DNA from: Urbifossiella sp043733485
GTDB lineage: Bacteria > Planctomycetota > Planctomycetia > Gemmatales > Gemmataceae
Direction: 5' to 3'
Length of the DNA: 5,104 nt
Assembly (NCBI GenBank): GCA_043733485.1
Contig: JAYTGN010000199.1
Coordinates: 1 to 5,104, forward strand
Position numbers and translations under genes: made by a program. This document shows, piece by piece, positions 1 to 5,104 of the stretch; the first letter of the stretch is position 1, and each line of letters begins with the position of its first letter. The notes beneath the pieces were generated by a model. That model saw nothing but the letters and a program-made list of their open reading frames with translations. It was not told where the DNA came from and searched no databases.

Positions 1-15
1 CGACACGGTCGCCGG

Positions 16-693
16 ATGAAATCCGAGACAGTGCTGACCGTTGCGCCGGGCGCGAATTCCCGCTTGGCATCCAGCCGGTTCTTCAAGCCCGGTCAGAGCC
101 GGCTCCTCGCCTTGCTGGCCGGGGTCTGCGGGCTGTTCACGACCCTGTCCTCCGGCTCGGCCGCGCAGTTCGTCTTGTTCGACGCCACGTTCACCTTCAC
201 CAAGGAGGACGCGGACAATTCCAAGTCCAGCAAAAGCCACTACTACGTGAAGGACAAGATGCTCAACGCCGAGCGGCCCAAGGATTGGACGAAGCCGGTC
301 GATTACCGCAACGGCACCGTCCACATCCGCGCCGAGGTACTCGAGAAGCCGGAGGGCGGGGCGCCCACCACATGGACGCTCTGCTATATCCCGAACAAGG
401 GCTTGAAAGCCGGGTACGGCTGCACCGGCACCGCGGTCTACAAGGAGAAGGGCGTCTACGAGAGCGACGTGAAGATGACCTCGTTCTGGCAGAACGACAC
501 CATCGTCTGGGACGAGGGCATCAAGGAGATGCACCTGGTGATGAAGGACGACAGCGGCGGCGCGGGCCACGCCCACAAGCGGACCGACCCGGAGAAGTTC
601 TTCCCGACCAAGATGCGGATCACCATGATCCAAGTCGCCAAGGGATCCACCTACGACCCGAAACTGGTACCGAACTTGCCCGCGAAAAAGTGA
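16..693 (+). CDS. Exported protein of unknown function (start uncertain)
   Basis: I do not recognise this 225-residue protein. Seen: a long basic N-terminal region (residues 1-29), a hydrophobic stretch (about 30-44) and a small-residue segment ending SGSAAQ, consistent with Sec signal peptidase I cleavage near residues 49-50. The mature part (about 175 residues) is rich in charged, aromatic and beta-prone residues. It has only two cysteines, C123 and C136, which could form a disulfide once exported, and a His pair in GHAHK near the C-terminus. No catalytic motif or known domain is evident. The n-region is unusually long, no Shine-Dalgarno sequence precedes the ATG, and the frame stays open to the window edge, so the real start may lie upstream or at a later codon such as TTG 64. 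The next gene is 208 nt downstream and appears to have its own promoter, so this gene is probably not in the same unit. That it is coding is fairly sure; its role is unknown. Confidence 0.75.
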   Translation: MKSETVLTVAPGANSRLASSRFFKPGQSRLLALLAGVCGLFTTLSSGSAAQFVLFDATFTFTKEDADNSKSSKSHYYVKDKMLNAERPKDWTKPVDYRNGTVHIRAEVLEKPEGGAPTTWTLCYIPNKGLKAGYGCTGTAVYKEKGVYESDVKMTSFWQNDTIVWDEGIKEMHLVMKDDSGGAGHAHKRTDPEKFFPTKMRITMIQVAKGSTYDPKLVPNLPAKK

Positions 694-847
694 CCGCCCC
701 CGCCGCACGAAATTCGCTCGGCTCGCCGGCATCCAACGGGTTGAGGCCCTCTTCCCGCCCGCTTGCGGAACCGCACCGCAGCGATGAAAGGGTGTGTCGG
801 CGACTCCTCCCCCGGCTTCGATTCGGAATTCGCCGCGATCGGGATTC

Positions 848-876
848 TTGCACGCCCGGCCCGCATCTGGTAGTGT
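848..876 (+). promoter_or_regulatory. Candidate sigma70-like promoter for the 902 gene
   Basis: TTGCAC (848-853) and TAGTGT (871-876) are separated by exactly 17 bp, and a TG at 868-869 gives an extended -10 context. Each hexamer matches the E. coli consensus at only three positions, so the call rests on spacing and location. Transcription would begin near 882-884, just ahead of the ribosome binding site at 892-895. It would exclude the upstream GTG at 794 as a start for the next gene. Planctomycete promoter consensus is poorly defined, so confidence is modest. Confidence 0.35.
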
Positions 877-891
877 CACCCGGCAATCCCC

Positions 892-895
892 GGAG
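892..895 (+). promoter_or_regulatory. Ribosome binding site fixing the start at 902
   Basis: GGAG lies 6 nt before ATG 902. The same frame is open back to a GTG at 794, but that codon has no comparable site and would add a non-hydrophobic, proline-rich 36-residue extension. This site therefore selects 902 as the start. Confidence 0.6.
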
Positions 896-901
896 CTTGT
901 C

Positions 902-1210
902 ATGGAACAGAAGTTCGACGCCGAGAAGCCGAAGGCCGAAATCACGCTCTCCAATCGGAAGGCGACCCGCTCCGCCGTGATGAACGACTGGGGCCTCCAA
1001 CTCCGCTGGGTCGTGCGCCGCGACGGGAAACCGGTCGCGACCGCGCCGGCCCGCACGGCGCTCAGCTTCCAGCACGAGGACGCTACGCCCGGCAAATACG
1101 AAATCGTGCTTCAAATGTTTCAGTACATCGACTACAAGAAAGATCCCGCCGGCGAATACGCCACCAGCAAGTTCATCGACATTTCGAATGCGGTCAGCTA
1201 CACCGTTTGA
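902..1210 (+). CDS. Small PKD/Ig-like protein of unknown function
   Basis: A 102-residue protein. Seen: alternating hydrophobic and polar residues typical of beta strands, and a segment SFQHEDATPGKYEIVLQMF that resembles the last two strands of PKD or Ig-like beta-sandwich domains (aromatic, then PGxY, then alternating aliphatic residues). The C-terminal part contains YIDYKK and ends in ISNAVSYTV, a plausible final strand. There is no signal peptide, membrane segment or cysteine, so from sequence it looks cytoplasmic, which is unusual for this kind of fold. ATG 902 is chosen because of the GGAG 6 nt upstream and the promoter candidate at 848-876. It ends 27 nt before the DUF1501 gene and probably is the first gene of that operon, which suggests a shared but unidentified role. 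The fold assignment is by pattern only. Confidence 0.8.
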   Translation: MEQKFDAEKPKAEITLSNRKATRSAVMNDWGLQLRWVVRRDGKPVATAPARTALSFQHEDATPGKYEIVLQMFQYIDYKKDPAGEYATSKFIDISNAVSYTV

Positions 1211-1237
1211 TCCCGCCCCGCCGATGGAGTTTCCGCG

Positions 1238-2608
1238 ATGTTCAACGTGGGCAACGAACGGGTCTCGCTCTGCGGCGGCCCGAGCCGGCGCAGCTTTCTC
1301 CAGATCGGCACGGCCGGGCTGGCGTCGATGACGCTCCCCGGCCTGCTGAAGGCGAGCGGGGAAAAGGCGGGCGCCGCGAAGATCCGCAACTGCATCACGC
1401 TCTTCCTCGTCGGCTCGCCGGGGCAGACCGACACCTGGGATATGAAGCCCGACGCCCCGGCCGAAGTCCGCGGCAAGTTCAAGCCGATCGCCACGAAGGT
1501 CCCCGGCATCCAGATCTGCGAGCACTTCCCTCTGATGGCCGGGCTGATGGACAAGGTGGCGCTCGTGCGCAGCCTCCACCACAAGACCGGCGCGACGCAC
1601 GAGAACGGCCAGCGCTGGATGATGACCGGCCAGGAGTTCAACGCCGACAGCGTGAAGCCGCACGTCGGCAGCGTGGTGTCGAAGGTCTTCGGCTCGCGCG
1701 GCGACCTCCCGGCGAACGTCATCCTGCCGGTGCCCATCGGCAACACCGGCGCCGGCCCGCTGCACGGTCAGACCGCCGGATACCTCGGTAGCGCGCACGA
1801 GCCCTTCTTCCTCAACGCCGATCCGGCCCGCGCCGACTTCAAAGTTGCCGACCTCGAACTGCCGAAGGGGGAATCGGCGACCCGCATGGACGCCCGCAAG
1901 AAGCTGCTGGAGCAGATCGACGAACTGCAGCGCCGCACGGAATCGAGCACCACGCAATCGCACGATAGCAGCTACGACCGCGCCTTCCGATTGCTCACCT
2001 CGACCGAAGCGAAGAAGGCGCTCGACCTCGGCGCCGAGAAGGCCACGACCCGCGACCGCTACGGCCGGAACACCTTCGGCCAGAGCTGCCTCATGGCCCG
2101 TCGGCTCGTCGAATCGGGCGTGCGCTACGTCACGGTGAATCACTTCGATACCGTCTTCAACCTCTCCTGCTGGGACATGCACGCCGACGGCGGCGGGTTG
2201 AACAACACCTACGCCGATTACGAGCGGATGCTCTGCCCCCAGTTCGATCTCGCCTTCAGCGCGCTCCTCGAAGACCTGGAAACCCGAGGGCTCCTGCAGG
2301 ACACCGTCGTTGCGGTCGTCTCCGAGATGGGCCGCACGCCGCGATTGAACGGCCGGGGCGGGCGAGATCACCACCCGGCCTGCTGGACGAACTTCCTCGC
2401 CGGCGGCGGCATCAAAGGCGGGCAGGTCTACGGCGCCTCGGACAAGCTCGGCGGCAAACCGGCCGACAACCCCGTGGAACCGCCGCAGTTCATCGCCACG
2501 ATCTACAAGGCGATGGGCATCGACTTGGACACGGCGATGCTGCCCGGCCCCGGCGACCGCCCGGTGCGCATGATCGACGCCGAACCGATCCGCCAGTTGA
2601 TCTCGTGA
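1238..2608 (+). CDS. DUF1501 family protein, Tat-exported
   Basis: A complete 456-residue member of DUF1501, a family common in planctomycetes, distantly related to the sulfatase/alkaline phosphatase fold and of unproven biochemical function. Seen: a twin-arginine motif SRRSFLQ (residues 16-22) followed by a mild hydrophobic region and a possible AxA cleavage site near residue 46, suggesting Tat export. Family motifs occur in order: GSPGQTDTWDMKP (59-71), HHKTGATHENGQRWMMTG (114-131), WDMH (312-315), SEMGRTP (362-368), GRDHHP (375-380) and AGGGIKGG (388-395). The Asp and His residues in these blocks are the likely metal-binding or active-site positions (inference). Length is normal for the family. 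The start is supported by GGAG 8 nt upstream of ATG 1238. The first motif differs from the common GGPSQ form, reading GSPGQ. It probably is co-transcribed with the 102-residue gene 27 nt upstream and precedes a secreted PPC-like protein. Family assignment is very secure; substrate is unknown. Confidence 0.96.
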   Translation: MFNVGNERVSLCGGPSRRSFLQIGTAGLASMTLPGLLKASGEKAGAAKIRNCITLFLVGSPGQTDTWDMKPDAPAEVRGKFKPIATKVPGIQICEHFPLMAGLMDKVALVRSLHHKTGATHENGQRWMMTGQEFNADSVKPHVGSVVSKVFGSRGDLPANVILPVPIGNTGAGPLHGQTAGYLGSAHEPFFLNADPARADFKVADLELPKGESATRMDARKKLLEQIDELQRRTESSTTQSHDSSYDRAFRLLTSTEAKKALDLGAEKATTRDRYGRNTFGQSCLMARRLVESGVRYVTVNHFDTVFNLSCWDMHADGGGLNNTYADYERMLCPQFDLAFSALLEDLETRGLLQDTVVAVVSEMGRTPRLNGRGGRDHHPACWTNFLAGGGIKGGQVYGASDKLGGKPADNPVEPPQFIATIYKAMGIDLDTAMLPGPGDRPVRMIDAEPIRQLIS

Positions 2609-2615
2609 GAAGGAT

Positions 2616-2705
2616 GGCCACGAAGGGGCACAAAAAAGCACGAAAAGAAGAGAGGGGATCTCGGCCTCTCTCCATTTTTGTGTCTTGTCGTGCCCTTTCG
2701 CGGCC
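2616..2705. repeat. Long imperfect palindrome with 10-bp phased units; possible terminator/attenuator
   Basis: The left arm 2616-2646 pairs with 2675-2705: of 31 positions, 24 are Watson-Crick, 3 are G-U and 4 are mismatched. After a small internal loop, a perfect 7-bp apical stem (2649-2655 with 2665-2671) closes a 9-nt loop. Each arm is built of three 10-bp units: CAC(G/A)AA begins at 2619, 2629 and 2639, and TTTGTG, GTCGTG and TTCGCG begin at 2677, 2687 and 2697. T5 at 2710-2714 follows the stem closely, so the + strand RNA could act as a terminator or attenuator between the DUF1501 and PPC genes. The structure also resembles, from memory, dispersed CACGAAG-type intergenic palindromes found in planctomycetes and other environmental bacteria. 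The hairpin is directly seen; its function is inferred. Confidence 0.85.
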
Positions 2706-2715
2706 GCAGTTTTTG

Positions 2716-2720
2716 AAGGG
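2716..2720 (+). promoter_or_regulatory. Ribosome binding site fixing the GTG start at 2730
   Basis: AAGGG lies 9 nt before GTG 2730. An alternative TTG at 2685 in the same frame lies inside the palindrome and would put 15 residues in front of an otherwise typical signal peptide. This site therefore favours GTG 2730. It sits 2 nt after the T5 tract, so folding of the upstream hairpin leaves it single-stranded. Confidence 0.6.
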
Positions 2721-2729
2721 TTCAAGTCC

Positions 2730-5003
2730 GTGAAAGCTCTCGTCGCTCTCCTCCTGCTCCTGTTGCCCGCGCTGGTGAGCGCCGCGGAGCCGACCGTTCG
2801 CGATGTCACGGTTCGCGGCCTCCAGATCGGCGGCACCACGACCCTCACGATCACCGGCGACGACTTCGGCGCTTCACCCAAACTGCTGCTCCCGTTCCCC
2901 GCCGCGCAGACGCTTCAGCCGAAATCGACCGACAAGAGCGCGACCTTCACCGTGGCCGTGCCCGAGTCGGTGACACCGGGCTGGCACCAGATGCGACTCG
3001 CCACCGCCAACGGCGTGAGTCTGCCCGTCGTCATGGGCGTCGATCGGCTCCCGCAAGTCACCTTTGGCCCGGCGGTCGAAAGACTGCCCGCCGCAGTTCA
3101 CGGCAGCGTAACGGGGAGCACGACGGTCGAAACGAAGTTCGAAGGGAAGGCCAAACAGAAGGTGATGATCGAAATCGAAGCGCAGCGCCTAGGCAGCAAG
3201 CTGCGGCCGATCGTGCACCTTATCGGGCCGAAGCGGAAGCAAGTCGAATGGTGCTGGGGTACTCCTTCCCTCGGCGGCGATTGCCGGCTGGAGACGATCC
3301 TTCCCGCCGATGGCACCTACACCATCGTCATCCACGACTCCGAATACGCCGGCGCGGGGCCGGGGCACTTCCGGTTGAAGCTCGGCGAATTCGCGGCGGT
3401 CGATCGGGTCTACCCGCCGGTGATCGGCGCGGCCGCGAAGACGGTCGAGTTGCTCGGCCCGAGCGGCGCGAAGTCGATTCCCGTTCCGGCATCTCGCGAT
3501 CCGGATTACGCACGGCTGGACTGGCCCGCCGTGGAACTCTGGACCGGCCCGCGGCCGTTCGTCCCGGTGAGCGCTCGTCCCGAGTTCGTGGAAGCGCCGG
3601 CGACCGGCAAAGCGCAAGAGTTGCCGGCCGGTAGCCTCGGTGTCTCGGGGAAGCTCGCGACGGCGAACGAAGAAGACCTCTACCGAATCCCGACAACGCC
3701 GGGGATGAAATTGAAGTTCGACCTGTTCGCGGAGCGACTCGGTTCGCCGCTCGATGCCGCGCTCGTCCTGCGCAATGAGGCCGGTGCCGAGATCGCCCGC
3801 GCCGACGACGGTCCCGGCTCCCTCGATCCGACGCTCGAATTCACCGTGCCGGAGAAGCTGGCGTCGGTCGTCGTCGCGGTCGTCGATGCCCAGGGTCGCG
3901 GCGGGCCGCGCGGCATCTACCGGCTGACGGTCGATCCCGTGAAGCCCGAAACGGCGACGAACGTGACTCTCTCGATTGCGAGTGGTCGGATCTCGGTGCC
4001 CGCCGGCGGGATCGCGGTCGTTCCGGTCGTCGCCCAGCGCACGAATTTCACCGGCCCCATCCGCCTCGCGGCTGCCGGGTTGCCGAAGGGCGTGACGCTC
4101 GCGAACGCCACGATTCCCGAAGGTGCGGACGGCGCGCTGGTGGTGCTGAAATCAGATGGCACTCCCGGCGATGCGGCGGTGACGGCGTGGACGGGAACCG
4201 CCGCAATCGGCGATCGGGCCGTGGCCGTCCGCGAGCATCCGCTCGCGAAGACTCAGCCGTGGCTCGCGCGGGAGATCGCCGTCGCGGTGATCCCCGCGGC
4301 GCCGGCCATCGCGATCGATTTGCGAAACTTGCCCGCGACGACCGCCTTCGTCCCGACGCGGAAACTCGTCCTCCCCGTGACGGTCACGCGGCCCGATCCG
4401 ACCACGCTCGTGCGCCTGACGCTGCTCACGGATCAGGCGGTGCCGTCCGTCAACAATCAGCCCGATGCGGCCAAGTCGATCCGCGCCGAGAAAACGGTCG
4501 AGGTCGCGGCGAAAGTCTCCGACAGCGAACTGTCAGTCCTCGTCCCGCCCGACCTCCCGGCGAGCGGGTACGACATCGCGATCCAAGCCGAGGTGCTGAG
4601 CGCAGACAAGAAGACGGTCCTCGCGACCGTCTTCACACCGGTCCGCAGACTCCCCGTCTCGATGCCGGTGACTCTGAAACTTCTGGCGGCCGTCGAAGCG
4701 AAGCCCGACCCGAAACTCGGGTACGTCGCGGAGATCGGTGGTACACTGGAGCGCCTCGCCGGGGTCGCCGGGGAGGTGACGCTGACCGTCACTGGATTGC
4801 CCGCCGGTGCCAGACTGGAATCGGCCGCCGTGAAAGTCGCGGCGAGCGCCGTTGCCGCGAAACTGATTTTCCCCGCCGCGACCGCGCCGGGCAAAATCGC
4901 CGGCATTCGCTGGACCGCGACGGTCGCGCCCGATCCCGCCCAACCCGCCGTACTCGTGAAGAGCCGCGAAGTCGAAGTGACCGTGACGATCCCCGCCAAG
5001 TAG
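2730..5003 (+). CDS. Secreted multidomain beta protein with PPC-like and Ig-like domains
   Basis: A 757-residue exported protein, translated from GTG. Seen: a classic Sec signal peptide (basic start, leucine-rich core at 4-12, cleavage near VSAA at 16-19). Next comes an IPT/TIG-like segment (about 21-110, with TLTITGDDFG). Two PPC-like (bacterial pre-peptidase C-terminal) domains follow, at about 119-220 and 298-402; the second has the typical DLYRI, PLDAALVL and IYRLTVDP blocks. The rest (about 405-757) is beta-rich and Ig-like. It contains two diverged copies of one module: FTGPIRLAAAGLPKG (GLP at 450-452) and VAGEVTLTVTGLPAG (GLP at 689-691). No protease or other catalytic motif is visible, so a binding, scaffold or cell-surface role is likely (inference). 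The only cysteines, C175 and C185, lie in the first PPC-like domain and may form a disulfide. It sits 121 nt after the DUF1501 gene and 28 nt before another exported protein. Domain types are judged by eye, and the first PPC-like and IPT calls are the weakest. Confidence 0.9.
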   Translation: MKALVALLLLLLPALVSAAEPTVRDVTVRGLQIGGTTTLTITGDDFGASPKLLLPFPAAQTLQPKSTDKSATFTVAVPESVTPGWHQMRLATANGVSLPVVMGVDRLPQVTFGPAVERLPAAVHGSVTGSTTVETKFEGKAKQKVMIEIEAQRLGSKLRPIVHLIGPKRKQVEWCWGTPSLGGDCRLETILPADGTYTIVIHDSEYAGAGPGHFRLKLGEFAAVDRVYPPVIGAAAKTVELLGPSGAKSIPVPASRDPDYARLDWPAVELWTGPRPFVPVSARPEFVEAPATGKAQELPAGSLGVSGKLATANEEDLYRIPTTPGMKLKFDLFAERLGSPLDAALVLRNEAGAEIARADDGPGSLDPTLEFTVPEKLASVVVAVVDAQGRGGPRGIYRLTVDPVKPETATNVTLSIASGRISVPAGGIAVVPVVAQRTNFTGPIRLAAAGLPKGVTLANATIPEGADGALVVLKSDGTPGDAAVTAWTGTAAIGDRAVAVREHPLAKTQPWLAREIAVAVIPAAPAIAIDLRNLPATTAFVPTRKLVLPVTVTRPDPTTLVRLTLLTDQAVPSVNNQPDAAKSIRAEKTVEVAAKVSDSELSVLVPPDLPASGYDIAIQAEVLSADKKTVLATVFTPVRRLPVSMPVTLKLLAAVEAKPDPKLGYVAEIGGTLERLAGVAGEVTLTVTGLPAGARLESAAVKVAASAVAAKLIFPAATAPGKIAGIRWTATVAPDPAQPAVLVKSREVEVTVTIPAK

Positions 5004-5031
5004 TTCCCGCCCGCCCGCCGAGTGCCCCTCC

Positions 5032-5104
5032 ATGCCCCGTGCCTTTCTCCTGCTGCTCCTCGGCACCGCGTCCACATCGGCCGCTGACATCGCGGTGTCA
5101 CCGG
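5032..5104 (+). CDS. Start of an exported protein, truncated by window end
   Basis: Only 24 codons are present. Seen: ATG, a basic residue at position 3, a run of five leucines, then GTASTSAAD, a convincing Sec signal peptide with cleavage near SAA, followed by DIAVSP. The gap from the preceding stop is 28 nt on the same strand, implying co-transcription. The ribosome binding site is weak (only GAG at 5020-5022). In planctomycetes, DUF1501 and PPC genes are often followed by a DUF1549/DUF1553 protein, some of which begin with an Ig-like domain after the leader. The few mature residues are compatible with that but do not show it. Confidence 0.7.
   Translation, partial: MPRAFLLLLLGTASTSAADIAVSP

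Noticed and set aside
121..132. Lipoprotein signal around C38 of the first gene
   Set aside because: The residues before the cysteine are AGV, not a lipobox, and the cysteine sits inside the hydrophobic core rather than at its end.
798..835. Inverted repeat CGGCGA/TCGCCG as a terminator after the first gene
   Set aside because: The arms are only 6 bp with a 26-nt loop and no T-tract follows, which is expected by chance in this GC-rich DNA.
794..901. Upstream GTG start adding 36 residues to the 102-residue protein
   Set aside because: The extension is Pro/Ser/Arg-rich with no hydrophobic core, and the promoter candidate and GGAG site both lie downstream of this GTG.
285..980. A 231-codon + strand frame overlapping the first gene
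   Set aside because: Its translation is Arg/Pro-rich and low-complexity, and it overlaps two better-supported genes in another frame.
2685..2729. TTG 2685 as start of the PPC protein
   Set aside because: It lies in the palindrome arm, and GTG 2730 has a good ribosome binding site and gives a textbook signal peptide.
620..2881. A 753-codon open frame on the - strand spanning the whole DUF1501 gene
   Set aside because: It is antisense to a gene with unmistakable family motifs, crosses intergenic DNA and the palindrome, and its translation is Arg/Ala/Gly/Val-rich with no recognisable motif. Long antisense frames are common in GC-rich DNA.
4457..5101. A 214-codon open frame on the - strand over the end of the PPC gene
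   Set aside because: It is antisense to a continuous coding region, has no motif and no associated ribosome binding site that I could support.

Overview
The window looks like a chromosomal segment from a GC-rich planctomycete, most likely of the Gemmata type. The evidence is a DUF1501 protein with a twin-arginine leader, followed by a large secreted protein with PPC-like and Ig-like domains. This pairing is characteristic of Planctomycetota. The placement rests on family content and high GC, not on any marker gene.

Layout: all five recognisable genes lie on the + strand. (1) 16-693 encodes an exported protein of unknown function with a long leader; its true start may lie before the window. 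(2) 694-901 is non-coding and carries a weak sigma70-like promoter candidate plus a good ribosome binding site. (3) 902-1210 encodes a 102-residue protein with a PKD/Ig-like sequence pattern and no visible signal peptide. (4) 1238-2608 encodes the complete DUF1501 protein. (5) 2609-2729 is an intergenic gap almost filled by a 90-bp hairpin-forming inverted repeat with 10-bp internal periodicity. (6) 2730-5003 encodes a 757-residue secreted, all-beta multidomain protein starting at GTG. (7) 5032 to the window end is the start of another exported protein, of which only the signal peptide and a few mature residues are visible.

How the genes fit together (inference): genes 3, 4, 5 and the partial gene 6 are tightly spaced on one strand (gaps of 27, 121 and 28 nt) and probably form one transcription unit starting near 880. 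The 121-nt gap holds the hairpin, which may attenuate transcription or set transcript ends between the DUF1501 gene and the PPC gene. The DUF1501 protein carries a Tat-type leader, while the PPC protein and the last gene carry Sec-type leaders, so most of the module acts outside the cytoplasm. In planctomycetes such modules usually also contain a DUF1549/DUF1553 or cytochrome-c-like protein; the truncated last gene is a candidate for it but cannot be identified here.

The least ordinary item is the phased palindrome at 2616-2705. I see no CRISPR array, tRNA, rRNA, transposase or defence system, and no clear evidence of a new biological system.
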